From the NCBI GenBank assembly GCA_002390745.1, contig DGQK01000022.1:1-64000 (forward strand): a DNA stretch of 64,000 nucleotides, given 5' to 3'. The stretch comes from Bacteroidetes bacterium UBA4416 (GTDB lineage: Bacteria; Bacteroidota; Bacteroidia; B-17B0; Aurantibacillaceae). Positions 36,001 to 44,486 of the stretch are shown in pieces. The notes under the pieces are model-generated. The model saw only the letters and a list, made by a program, of their open reading frames with translations. It was not told the origin of the DNA and did not search any database. Positions within the stretch are counted from its first letter, which is position 1; each line of letters begins with the position of its first letter. The position numbers and the translations under genes were made by a program.

Positions 36001-37053
36001 TTAAGCTACAGTAATTGTTTTGTCGAGGTATACGTCCTGGATCACGTTCAATAATTCCACGCCCTCTTTCAATGGCTTCTGGAAGGCTTTACGGCCGGAG
36101 ATGAGTCCCTGGCCGCCACCACGTTTATTTACCACAGCAGTTGTTACCGCTTCGGCCATATCCGAAGCCCCTTTACTTTCGCCACCGCTGTTGATCAGGC
36201 CAATCTTGCCCATGTAGCAGTTGGCTACCTGGTAGCGGCACAGGTCGATCGGGTGATCGGTGGTGAGCTCAGAGTATACTTTCGGGTGCGTTTTGCCATG
36301 ACCGATAGCTGTATAGCCGCCGTTTTTGTCAGACATTTTTTGTTTGATGATGTCGGCCTGGATGGTAACACCCAGGTGGTTTGCCTGCGATGAGAGATCT
36401 ACTGCCGTGTGGTAATCCACACCGTCTTTTTTGAAAGCCGAGTTACGGGTATAGCACCACAGGATGGTGGCCATGCCAAGCTCATGCGCTCGCTCGAAGG
36501 CCTGGGCTACTTCCACAATTTGCCTTCCGGATTCGGCAGAGCCAAAGTAAATGGTAGCACCCACGGCTACAGCGCCCATGTTCCAGGCCTCTTCTACGGA
36601 GCCGAACATGATCTGGTCGAACTTGTTAGGGTAGGAGAGGAACTCGTTATGGTTAATTTTTACAATGAACGGAATTTTGTGTGCGTATTTGCGGGCAACG
36701 GAGCCTAAAACACCGTAAGTAGACGCTACAGCGTTGCAACCGCCTTCGATGGCCAGTTTCACGATGTTCTCGCTGTCGAAATAAATCGGGTTAGGAGCGA
36801 ACGACGCGCCCGCACTGTGCTCAATGCCCTGATCGACAGGTAAAATGCTCATATAGCCGGTATTGGCCAGGCGGCCGGTTCCGTAGAGTTGTTGCAGGCT
36901 TCTAAGCACCTGTGGATTTCGGTTGGAGTAAGCAAATGTCTGATCAATAAAGTCAGCATTCGGAATAACGATGTTTTCTTTGGAGATGGTTTTGCAGGTG
37001 TGGTTTAATAAACTGTCGGCCTGCGCCCCCAATAAGTCGGTTATTTTAGACAT
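36001..37053 (-). CDS. fbaB: class I fructose-bisphosphate aldolase (FbaB/DhnA type)
   Basis: The 350-residue TIM-barrel enzyme cleaves fructose-1,6-bisphosphate by a Schiff-base mechanism. It matches the bacterial/archaeal class I (DhnA) group. Recognisable segments are ILPVDQGIEHS near residue 70, KINHNEF near 133, and the putative Schiff-base region MGKIGLINSGGESKG near 280. The C-terminal glycine-rich phosphate loop is KRGGGQGLISGRKAFQK. It has its own promoter and an upstream terminator that separates it from the siaC-like gene. Confidence 0.93.
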   Translation of the reverse strand: MSKITDLLGAQADSLLNHTCKTISKENIVIPNADFIDQTFAYSNRNPQVLRSLQQLYGTGRLANTGYMSILPVDQGIEHSAGASFAPNPIYFDSENIVKLAIEGGCNAVASTYGVLGSVARKYAHKIPFIVKINHNEFLSYPNKFDQIMFGSVEEAWNMGAVAVGATIYFGSAESGRQIVEVAQAFERAHELGMATILWCYTRNSAFKKDGVDYHTAVDLSSQANHLGVTIQADIIKQKMSDKNGGYTAIGHGKTHPKVYSELTTDHPIDLCRYQVANCYMGKIGLINSGGESKGASDMAEAVTTAVVNKRGGGQGLISGRKAFQKPLKEGVELLNVIQDVYLDKTITVA

Positions 37054-37074
37054 ACGTGTTTTTTAATAAGGCAA

Positions 37075-37103
37075 CAAATTTAAGGAAAATTCATGGAAAA
37101 CAA
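37075..37103 (-). promoter_or_regulatory. fbaB promoter TTG-N18-TAAATTTG
   Basis: On the minus strand a TTG (37101-37103) stands 18 bp before TAAATTTG (37075-37082). The box ends 21 nt before the fbaB ATG and lies directly after the siaC terminator. Confidence 0.72.
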
Positions 37104-37107
37104 GCAT

Positions 37108-37142
37108 AAAAAAACCCTCACGATTTATCGTGAGGGTTTTTA
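37108..37142. terminator. terminator between the siaC-like gene and fbaB
   Basis: A perfect hairpin AAAACCCTCACGA, loop TTTA, TCGTGAGGGTTTT, with A- and T-runs on both sides, 16 bp beyond the siaC-like stop. Confidence 0.88.
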
Positions 37143-37157
37143 ATATGATCTGTGTTA

Positions 37158-37538
37158 TTATTCGGCTACCTGAACCATTTTGAAAGGTACGTTGATGATG
37201 GCCTGGTAATCCTCGCCGGCTTCCAGCATATCCTCATCATCTTCTTCATAATGCCAGTTGATGGTCACCGCGCTTCCGCCTTTATGGATCGCTTCGAGTT
37301 TTTTGAATACATCGAGGATGCATTTGGAAGAGCTCGTATTGAAATACTCCAACTGGATATTTACGGTCGTGGCAGGCTTGGAAGCCGTAGAATATTTATC
37401 TAACGCGTCAACTAACGGTTTATAAAACTCAATAGAATTCTCAGGAATAGACCTTCCTTTAATTTCCAATACACCATTTTGAATATCAAATGAAATGGTC
37501 GGTGTCTTTGGTGTACCTTCGATAGCGTATTTTTCCAT
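37158..37538 (-). CDS. siaC: SiaC-family regulatory phosphoprotein (DUF1987)
   Basis: The 126-residue protein matches the DUF1987/SiaC family. In Pseudomonas aeruginosa, SiaC is phosphorylated by the kinase SiaB and dephosphorylated by the PP2C phosphatase SiaA. Its unphosphorylated form controls the diguanylate cyclase SiaD. The phosphorylation-site segment LEYFNTSSSK is present, and its Thr is residue 68, the same number as the Thr reported for the Pseudomonas protein. It starts 11 bp behind the siaB-like gene. No GGDEF protein is encoded in this window, so its effector here is unknown. The symbol is by family, not by proven orthology. Confidence 0.85.
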   Translation of the reverse strand: MEKYAIEGTPKTPTISFDIQNGVLEIKGRSIPENSIEFYKPLVDALDKYSTASKPATTVNIQLEYFNTSSSKCILDVFKKLEAIHKGGSAVTINWHYEEDDEDMLEAGEDYQAIINVPFKMVQVAE

Positions 37539-37549
37539 AGTGGCTTGTT

Positions 37550-38107
37550 TTATTGTATAAGTTGTGGTTGTGTGACTTTTATGATGAGTGTAAAGAACGA
37601 AACTTTATTGTCAATTTCCAAAAAATTGTAGTCTAATTTTTCACCTGTTTTCCGGGCTATATCTATCATTCCCAAACCTCCGCCGCCTTTCAAAGACATC
37701 TCTCCGTTGTTGAGAACAGCCTTGTAATAATCCTTCAGCTGATCCTTGTTAAGAGAATTGACATCATCCAAACGGCTTTTGAGTCCATGTATATTTTCGT
37801 TAAGGATGTAGTTTCCCGTAATGATGTTGTAAGAGCCTTTATTTCTTGCAATCATAAAGATCGCGCTGCGATTCTTGTCGCCGTTTTCATCAGTGGCATC
37901 GTCCATGTGGTGATACAGATTCTGGAGGCATTCCACCAGCACGTTGTATACCTTTTTTTTGGTTTTCGGCTCTTCCATCATGTTGTCCATTTTATTCTCC
38001 ATGATCTGGAGGATAGAGGTCAGCAATTCGGAAGTGATATCGCCTTTAAATGAGAGAAGGATGTTATGCCTCTCCATTTTATCATATATATTGAACGCGT
38101 CAATCAT
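37550..38107 (-). CDS. siaB: SiaB-family protein kinase
   Basis: The 185-residue protein matches the SiaB/DUF6272 family of GHKL-fold kinases. The N-box-like segment NVLVECLQNLYHH lies near residue 54, and the ATP-lid G-box-like GGGGLGMIDIA near 141. There is no sensor or membrane domain. In the known Sia system this kinase phosphorylates SiaC and opposes a SpoIIE-type phosphatase. Here it is 20 bp behind a lipoprotein gene and 11 bp before the siaC-like gene, so all three are likely cotranscribed from the promoter near 39008. Confidence 0.85.
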   Translation of the reverse strand: MIDAFNIYDKMERHNILLSFKGDITSELLTSILQIMENKMDNMMEEPKTKKKVYNVLVECLQNLYHHMDDATDENGDKNRSAIFMIARNKGSYNIITGNYILNENIHGLKSRLDDVNSLNKDQLKDYYKAVLNNGEMSLKGGGGLGMIDIARKTGEKLDYNFLEIDNKVSFFTLIIKVTQPQLIQ

Positions 38108-38127
38108 AAGGGCCGCTTGTACTTGTA

Positions 38128-38952
38128 TTATTTCAATTTAAAAGACACAGTTTGGCCATTTACAGTAAAGGTGGCATCATCATCGCAGGTGCCGTTGCCA
38201 AAGTCTACTGTTCTTGTTTTAAAACCGTCCGGGGTCAGTTCAAGCGTGCCTGATGAAATGTACTTGCAGGACATTTTTTTGATCAATGCATTGGTAATGT
38301 TGGTGGTGAAATTACGGCCTTCGCGGTTTTTGCCGTTAGAAGAGCCTGTAAATGAATACACGTCGTCGGAAACATCTCCTTTGGTAGAGTAGCCTGCTGT
38401 CTGTTTCATGGTTTTAGTGCAGGCATAGTCAATATTCCAGTTGCCATCGGTGCAATGCCCGTTGATCACTTCAGTGGTAATGGTCAGAGAATCAGGTCTT
38501 GTAATCCGGATCTGCCCTGTGTAAGATACCGTATTGGCCTTATAGCCTACCAGGTCGATGGTTACCGGGTTATTGTATACCGACCAGCGTTTGGCAGTTG
38601 TAAAGTTGATTTTGCCGGTGCGGTAAACACCATCACTGCCTATGCATCCTGTTGTGCCATAATCGATCTGGAAGGTCACAGGGCCGCTGTCGTATACTTT
38701 ATCATTGTTGGCATCTGTGGTGTCGCCGGAGATGATGTTGAAGGTTTCGCAGGAATTGATCCGTTTAACGCCTTTTTCAGATATACTTCTATCATTTACA
38801 ACCGGTTGAATAGACATGAATTGCTGCTCGCAAATAGCGTTATCTACTACCGATTGGGTTTCATTGTCCACTTCTGTTTTCTTTTTGCAGGAATCGAAAA
38901 GGATACATGCAGAAATGAGAAGCGCGGAGGATAAAAATAATCTGTTTTTCAT
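38128..38952 (-). CDS. lipoprotein upstream of the siaB-siaC-like pair
   Basis: I do not recognise a family. The 274-residue product has a lipoprotein signal with lipobox LFDSC (Cys22), followed by KKK and an acidic stretch. The rest is beta-rich, with many Thr/Gly/Asn residues and several Cys (in NAICEQQF, GCIGSDG, GHCTDGNW, ACTKTM and others) that could form disulfides outside the cytoplasm. It is the first gene of the operon with the siaB- and siaC-like genes, which hints at an envelope sensor or output of the module, but that is inference from position only. Confidence 0.75.
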   Translation of the reverse strand: MKNRLFLSSALLISACILFDSCKKKTEVDNETQSVVDNAICEQQFMSIQPVVNDRSISEKGVKRINSCETFNIISGDTTDANNDKVYDSGPVTFQIDYGTTGCIGSDGVYRTGKINFTTAKRWSVYNNPVTIDLVGYKANTVSYTGQIRITRPDSLTITTEVINGHCTDGNWNIDYACTKTMKQTAGYSTKGDVSDDVYSFTGSSNGKNREGRNFTTNITNALIKKMSCKYISSGTLELTPDGFKTRTVDFGNGTCDDDATFTVNGQTVSFKLK

Positions 38953-39004
38953 CGGGTTGAGTTTATTCCGGTTTTACGGCAATTAAAGTGCCAAATTTTA
39001 AAAT

Positions 39005-39012
39005 CAAATATA
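39005..39012 (-). promoter_or_regulatory. promoter -7 box (TATATTTG) of the lipoprotein-siaB-siaC operon
   Basis: A perfect TAnnTTTG on the minus strand, 52 nt before the lipoprotein ATG, in an A+T-rich stretch. No TTG was found at the usual -33 distance. Confidence 0.6.
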
Positions 39013-39174
39013 GAATAAATTCATTTAAAAAATAAATTTATCGGGTTTTTTTGCTGTTTTGTCCCAAAAAGGAGCTGATCCCACAGTAATATGTCTTGTT
39101 TTTGATAATCCCGAATTAACGGGAGCAGGGCTTTTTTTGTGGAATACCACATCGGGCATTGGTTGGGCCAAATC

Positions 39175-42100
39175 TTAGAGCTTGATACCAATCACCAGCA
39201 CATCATCTACCTGTTCGTAGTTGCCTTTCCAATTCTCAAATACCTGCTGCAACTCTTTATGCTGCTCGGCAACCGGCATGTTGTGAATAGAGAGCAGGCA
39301 ATCGTGAAAGCGCTTTACCATAAATTTTTTACCTTTCTCACCACCGAACTGATCGGCGTAGCCATCGCTGAACATATAAAGCATGTCGTTCTTGTCGAAC
39401 TTGAGCTTATGAGTTAGGTATGTGCGGTGGAGGTCGAAGTGCGCGCCACCGATCGGGTATTTGTTGCCTTCCGTTTTTTCGAGCGTGCCATTTTCCTTTA
39501 TCACCACCAGGTTTCTGAAAGCGCCTGCCCACATACCTTCGAGAGTGTCTGTATTAATTGCCAGGATAGAAATGTCCATTCCGTCGTTGGTGTCCACCTG
39601 GTTCTGTCCTTGTTTGAGTGCGGCCTGAACCCCTTTGTGCAGCTCGTTGAGGATGGTTCCCGGGTCGGAATTCCCTTTTTCGGAAACGATTTGGTTGAGC
39701 AGGTTGTGCCCGATCATGCTCATAAAGGCGCCCGGTACCCCGTGCCCCGTACAGTCTACAGAGGCAATGATCTTGTAATTGTCCTTCTCGCCAAACCAGT
39801 AAAAGTCGCCGCTTACGATGTCTTTAGGCCGGTATAAAATGAAGGCATTTTTCAGTTTCGAGAAAATAAACTCGCGTGACGGAAGGATGGCTTCCTGGAT
39901 CCGCCTGGCGTATTCGATACTGCTCGTAATGTCCTGGTTCTTTTCCGCAAGTTCGCGTGTCCGTTCGGCTACTTTATTTTCGAGGATCTTATTTTCTTTC
40001 TTCACCGCGTTGGTGCGGTAACTCGAAATGCCAATGATGAGGGCAAAGAGGAGAAGCGTGCCGGTAATATAAAACCAGGTAGTGCGCCACCAAGGCGGAA
40101 TAACGGTGATCTTCAGCTCAAAGGGCTTTTCACTCCATACACCATCGCTGTTGGTAGCCTTTACCTTAAACGTGTAATCACCGCCGGGAAGCTCGGTGTA
40201 AGACACGAAGCGCATATCGGAAGGGGAGGACCAGTCGTTGTCATAACCTTCAAGCTTGTACATGAATTTGTTTTTGCCCGACGACTGGTAATCCAGGGCC
40301 ACCACTTCGAATGTAAAATAATTTTCCTTATGCTCCAGTTTGATTCCTTTGATGTACAGGATGCTGCTGTCGGTTTTTATTTCCTTGCCCTGTCTCGAAA
40401 AGGAATAGATGAAGGTGTTGGGTGTTACCGTGCTTTCCTTGATGTTTTTGGGATTGAAATAATTAATACCGGAAATCCCTCCTACGAGAATGGTGCCATC
40501 CTTGGCCTGGTAATAGGCTCCGAGGTTGAATTCCCGCGCCTGGATGCCGTCTTTTGTATTGTAATTTCTGAATGCGGAGCCGTTCTCGTTTGGAATATTT
40601 GGGTTGAATTTGGTAAGCCCAAAATTGGAAGGCAGCCACAGGTTGCCGTCGCTGTCCATAATAGCTGCATAAATGTAGCTGTTCAGCAGGCCGTCTTTTT
40701 CGGTATAAACGAGGAATTGTTTTTTAGCGGGATCGAACTTATTGAGCCCGTAGTTGGTCGAGATCCAGTAATAGCCCGATGGGTCCCGGAAAATATCGTT
40801 CACATTGTTGGAGCTGATGGAATTATTATTATCCTGGTGCTGGTAAGTTTTGATGATGGGTTTATCGATACTGGTCACAAAATCGAGGATGCACAAGCCG
40901 CCGCCCGCTGTACCTACCCAAAGGCTGTTATCCTTAGGATCTTCATACAGGGTGTTGATCTTGTCGGAAGGCAGTCCCTGGTTAGTAGTGAACCGTTTGA
41001 TCGTGAGGGTATTGGGGTTAATGGCATAAAGCCCGTCGCCAAAGGTTGCTGCCCACACGGCGCCGCTTTTGGTCTGGATGATCTTCAGAACGGTTCCTCC
41101 CAGATCGTTGCCACCGAGTATTTTTTTTGAAGCGTTAGTCTTGGGATCGTAAATGACAATACCCTGGCCGAATGTGCCGATCCAGAGGCGCCCGTTCAGG
41201 TCTTCCATAAAGCTGAGCACCGCATTGGCTTCATACTTTTTAATAATGGACGTCACGTTCACAAAGTGTTTATCCTTCGGTGTCTTTTTATAAAGCCCCT
41301 CGGCAGTCCCTGCCCAGTAAGTCCCATCGGATGTTTGAATAATGGCGCAGGTAAAATCACTTGTGAGGCCACTGTGAAAATCCCACAACGGAAATTTATT
41401 GGAAGAGATAAAATAAATATTAATACCCTTGTCTTGCGTGGCAACCCAGAGATTTTTGCCCTTGTCGATAAAAAGGTCAGAGATCTTGTTGTCGGATAAA
41501 GAGGTCGGATTTGACTGGTCGGTTGTGGAAAAGGTATAAGAGCGGTTGGTCAGGTCGTATTTTACCAGTCCGCCCCAGGTGCCGATCCATACATAATTCG
41601 AATCCTGGACACTGCTGAAGCATACGATCCTGTTGTTATAATTGTTGTTGATCCCAAAATTGATTCCTTCTACAAATTCATTGGTTTTAGGGTCAAAGAT
41701 GACAATGCCATCATCGGTGCCGCACCAGATCAGGCCGTTTATCTCGCTAATGCAGCGCATGCTGTTATTTCCCGGTACAATGGAGCCCTTCGATTTTCCC
41801 AGAACCTTTTTGGTGAACGGGTGGCGGATGAGTTTCTTCGTATGCCGGTCGTACTCATACAGGCCATTGCCTAAAGACGCAATATAGATGCGGTTTTGGG
41901 AATCCCTGTAGATGGATTTCAGGCTTACCGGATCGAGCGAATCCATGCAGGGAACCACCTCGAACGTTTTACTGCTCATATGAAAGAGGTTCACATCATT
42001 TTCAGTAGCCAGTAACAACTCGCTGTTATTGAGCTCAACAATGCCACACACCGAATTATTGGAAATGGAGGCTTTGTTATGGCTGTGTCGGTAATTGGTA

Positions 42101-42459
42101 AATTTCTCGGTGTGCTTGTTCAATACCGATAAGCCGCCGTCGTCGGTGCCGATGTATAAGTTTTGAAATTTATCCTCGTAAAGGCAATTGATGTAATTGG
42201 AGGAAATGGAAGCGGGGTTGTACTGGTCTGTCTTATAGGTTTTTATATGATAGCCGTCGTAGCGGTTGAGGCCGTCCTGCGTGCCTATCCACATAAAGTC
42301 CTGTGAATCCTGGAAGATCTTGCGGACACTCACCGTTGATAATCCTTCGTCAACACTGAGCCGTTTGAACTTTAGATTTTGCGAATCTGATAGCAGAGGT
42401 AGCAGGAGAAGCACCCATAAGAGAAAGGAGGAGGTCATGTTAGGCATCTTCAGAAGCAT
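39175..42459 (-). CDS. two-component-type propeller sensor with SpoIIE/PP2C phosphatase output
   Basis: The 1094-residue protein has a signal peptide and a large periplasmic sensor of 14 Reg_prop motifs (WIGTxxGLxxYDP type), consistent with two seven-bladed propellers (residues about 30-700). A Y_Y_Y domain follows (about 720-800, with YKLEGYDNDW), then one transmembrane helix (WFYITGTLLLFALIIGI), a coiled coil and a SpoIIE phosphatase in the last ~215 residues. Its metal motifs are VSGDFYWF, VDCTGHGVPGAFMS, FSDGYADQ and DDVLVIGI. In hybrid two-component relatives this sensor ends in a histidine kinase; here the output is a phosphatase, as in SiaA. The end of the gene faces the lipoprotein-siaB-siaC operon. 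Confidence 0.9.
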   Translation of the reverse strand: MLLKMPNMTSSFLLWVLLLLPLLSDSQNLKFKRLSVDEGLSTVSVRKIFQDSQDFMWIGTQDGLNRYDGYHIKTYKTDQYNPASISSNYINCLYEDKFQNLYIGTDDGGLSVLNKHTEKFTNYRHSHNKASISNNSVCGIVELNNSELLLATENDVNLFHMSSKTFEVVPCMDSLDPVSLKSIYRDSQNRIYIASLGNGLYEYDRHTKKLIRHPFTKKVLGKSKGSIVPGNNSMRCISEINGLIWCGTDDGIVIFDPKTNEFVEGINFGINNNYNNRIVCFSSVQDSNYVWIGTWGGLVKYDLTNRSYTFSTTDQSNPTSLSDNKISDLFIDKGKNLWVATQDKGINIYFISSNKFPLWDFHSGLTSDFTCAIIQTSDGTYWAGTAEGLYKKTPKDKHFVNVTSIIKKYEANAVLSFMEDLNGRLWIGTFGQGIVIYDPKTNASKKILGGNDLGGTVLKIIQTKSGAVWAATFGDGLYAINPNTLTIKRFTTNQGLPSDKINTLYEDPKDNSLWVGTAGGGLCILDFVTSIDKPIIKTYQHQDNNNSISSNNVNDIFRDPSGYYWISTNYGLNKFDPAKKQFLVYTEKDGLLNSYIYAAIMDSDGNLWLPSNFGLTKFNPNIPNENGSAFRNYNTKDGIQAREFNLGAYYQAKDGTILVGGISGINYFNPKNIKESTVTPNTFIYSFSRQGKEIKTDSSILYIKGIKLEHKENYFTFEVVALDYQSSGKNKFMYKLEGYDNDWSSPSDMRFVSYTELPGGDYTFKVKATNSDGVWSEKPFELKITVIPPWWRTTWFYITGTLLLFALIIGISSYRTNAVKKENKILENKVAERTRELAEKNQDITSSIEYARRIQEAILPSREFIFSKLKNAFILYRPKDIVSGDFYWFGEKDNYKIIASVDCTGHGVPGAFMSMIGHNLLNQIVSEKGNSDPGTILNELHKGVQAALKQGQNQVDTNDGMDISILAINTDTLEGMWAGAFRNLVVIKENGTLEKTEGNKYPIGGAHFDLHRTYLTHKLKFDKNDMLYMFSDGYADQFGGEKGKKFMVKRFHDCLLSIHNMPVAEQHKELQQVFENWKGNYEQVDDVLVIGIKL

Positions 42460-42538
42460 GTAAGGCGTTCTAAAATTACTAAAAATGTATATACCTTAAT
42501 GGATTTTTCCTAATCTTGCAGAACAAACACAGAAAAAG

Positions 42539-43210
42539 GTGAATTTCAAGAGCAAAAAAGACCTGGTATTCCTGGTGCTGGCAGGGTTTTTCATTACCAA
42601 CGCCATTGTAGCCGAGCTTATCGGAGGTAAATTAGTGCAATACTTCGGCTTGTTTACGCAAAGCATCAGCATCATCATGTGGCCCATGGTGTTTATTTTA
42701 ACAGATCTGATCAACGAACATTTTGGAAAAGACGGGGTCAGGAAGCTCACTTACATTACGGTAGGGCTTATCTCCTTTACCTTCATCGTGCTCGCCATCG
42801 CCATGAATACAAAGGCTGTCGCTTTTTCACCTGTGTCTGACGGTGCTTTCCAGACAGTCTTCGGACAGTCCCAGTGGATCATCGTCGGAAGCGTCACGGC
42901 TTTTTTTGTATCGCAGCTTGTCGACGTTTATATCTTCTGGATTTTTAAAAGCATGACCGGTAACAAGCATATCTGGCTCAGGGCAACCGGAAGCACTGTG
43001 GTGAGCCAGCTCATTGATACCTTTATTGTTCAGTTCATTGCCTTCGTTATTCCCGGAAAATGGACGCTGGAACAATTCGCCGTGAATGCCTCCTGGGGCT
43101 ATGCCTTTAAGCTGCTCATTGCCCTGGCATTGATCCCACTGATCTATTTCGGACATTTTCTCATCAATAAATACCTGCAGAAAGATAAGCCGCAGCAACT
43201 CGGCGCCTGA
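42539..43210 (+). CDS. queuosine precursor transporter (YhhQ/Vut_1 family)
   Basis: The 223-residue protein has six hydrophobic helices and the DUF165/Vut_1 signatures MWPMVFILTDLINEHFGK near residue 47 and STVVSQLIDTFIVQF near 155. Family members such as E. coli YhhQ import the queuosine precursors preQ0 or preQ1. A QueD/PTPS-family gene lies 1.2 kb downstream on the other strand, which fits 7-deazaguanine metabolism. The start is a GTG at 42539, preceded by a TAATCTTG near-consensus -7 box. It is divergent from the propeller-phosphatase gene. Confidence 0.88.
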   Translation: MNFKSKKDLVFLVLAGFFITNAIVAELIGGKLVQYFGLFTQSISIIMWPMVFILTDLINEHFGKDGVRKLTYITVGLISFTFIVLAIAMNTKAVAFSPVSDGAFQTVFGQSQWIIVGSVTAFFVSQLVDVYIFWIFKSMTGNKHIWLRATGSTVVSQLIDTFIVQFIAFVIPGKWTLEQFAVNASWGYAFKLLIALALIPLIYFGHFLINKYLQKDKPQQLGA

Positions 43211-43220
43211 AACCATCCGG

Positions 43221-43705
43221 GCATTGACGGAGATATAAAGAAATGAGGGTTAACATTCATTTGTTCTTCTTCTATGTTCTTATATGTCTTATATGGTTAT
43301 TCTTTGAACCATATAAGGTATTGAAGGAGATATAACGAAATGCGGGTTAAAATTCAGCTGTTCTTCTTCTATGTTCTTATATGTCTTATATGGTTATTCT
43401 TTGAACCATATAAGGCATTGATAGAGATATAAAGAAATGAGGGTTAACATTCATTTGTTCTTCTTCTGTGTTCTTATATACCTTATATGGTTATTCTTTG
43501 AACCATATAAGGCATTGAAGCAGATATAAAGAAATGTGGGTTAACATTCAGCTGTTCTTCTTCTATGTTCTTCTATGTCTTATATGGTTATTCTTTGAAC
43601 CATATAAGGTATTGAAGGAGATATAACGAAATGAGGGTTAAAATTCAGCTGTTCTTCTTCTATGTTCTTCTATGTCTTATATGGTTATTCTTTGAACCCT
43701 ATAAA
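43221..43705. repeat. five tandem copies of a 97-bp hairpin-bearing repeat
   Basis: Five units begin at 43221, 43318, 43415, 43512 and 43609, each exactly 97 bp with no indels. Each unit has a perfect 11-bp inverted repeat (CTTATATGGTT, loop ATTCTTTG, AACCATATAAG); in the last unit the right arm is degenerate. On the plus strand each unit has a GGAG-like site and an ATG opening a 30-codon hydrophobic frame (MRVNIHLFFFYVLICLIWLF type) that closes at TAA just before the next unit. The array fills almost the whole gap between two convergent genes. The small frame may be fortuitous. Confidence 0.9.
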
Positions 43706-43718
43706 ACTTCAGCTGGTT

Positions 43719-44486
43719 TCACTCGATCAGGCCATACCTCGCAGCCGCCGTTGTTTTGTTGGTAGCATTGAAATGCCACCATTCCGTATGCATCATGCTG
43801 AAGCCTGCCCGGAGCATGGCCCGTCGCAGGATCAGCCTGTTGCCATAAGCCTCTTCGGATAAGCTGCCATCGGCCAGGAACCGCGCTTCATGTTTGGGCT
43901 GGCTCAGCTCGTTGAAACTGTCGAAGCCTGTTCCCATATCAAGCAGGCTGTCAGTTTCAAGAATAATTCCCACATCTACCGCCGCGCCGTAATTATGAAG
44001 GGAGAGGTCGGCGGGATTGGCCAGGTAGTTGATCTTTTTCCAGGCGGGCATGTCGAGCTCGTCCCACATTTGCTGCTGGATGTGCAGGGGGCGTACCGCA
44101 TCGAAGACAACGATGTGGTACTGAGGGTTGGCCTGGTTCAGAAAATATTCGGCATTGCAGAGCTTAATAGCGACCTGGCAGGGCAGGTAGCACCTGCTGA
44201 GACCTTTATAGATAACTTTGTGAAGGAAATTTCGGTCGGTGGCATAGAGCAGATTTACGCGGATATCGGGCTCCAGCTCCTGTACATTTACCAGTTGCTT
44301 GCTCACGAGGTAGCGTTCCAGCTCGGAAGTATCGGCTGGCAGCGGCGCGGATGCCTTCCGGCGGTGGCTTATATCTTCAGGACGGAGCTCCGTTATCTGT
44401 TTTGCCCCTTGGTCGTTGCAGGCCAGCCAGCAGGGAGCCAGCAGCAGCCACAGCAGAACGGCCTTAAAGGGCCGGGTATACCACAT
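43719..44486 (-). CDS. VanX/DdpX-like D-alanyl-D-alanine dipeptidase (M15 family) lipoprotein
   Basis: The protein has about 256 residues and a hydrophobic N-terminal signal ending in a Cys (WLAC), so it is probably an envelope lipoprotein. The M15D zinc motifs are present: SLHNYGAAVDVGI (His and Asp ligands, near residue 161) and EWWHF (Glu base and His ligand, near 237). Family enzymes cleave D-Ala-D-Ala for cell-wall recycling or, in VanX, glycopeptide resistance; no van genes are nearby, so recycling is likelier. I chose the start at 44486 (MWYTRPF), which overlaps the end of the queD-like gene by 23 bp; a Met at 44504 is the alternative. Confidence 0.88.
   Translation of the reverse strand: MWYTRPFKAVLLWLLLAPCWLACNDQGAKQITELRPEDISHRRKASAPLPADTSELERYLVSKQLVNVQELEPDIRVNLLYATDRNFLHKVIYKGLSRCYLPCQVAIKLCNAEYFLNQANPQYHIVVFDAVRPLHIQQQMWDELDMPAWKKINYLANPADLSLHNYGAAVDVGIILETDSLLDMGTGFDSFNELSQPKHEARFLADGSLSEEAYGNRLILRRAMLRAGFSMMHTEWWHFNATNKTTAAARYGLIE

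Noticed and set aside
43221..43705. CRISPR array
   Set aside because: The units are directly adjacent, 97 bp long and similar over their whole length. There are no unique spacers between short repeats, and no cas genes in the window.
43662..43862. 66-residue plus-strand frame running out of the last 97-bp unit
   Set aside because: It reads through the last repeat into the antisense strand of the dipeptidase gene and has no independent support.
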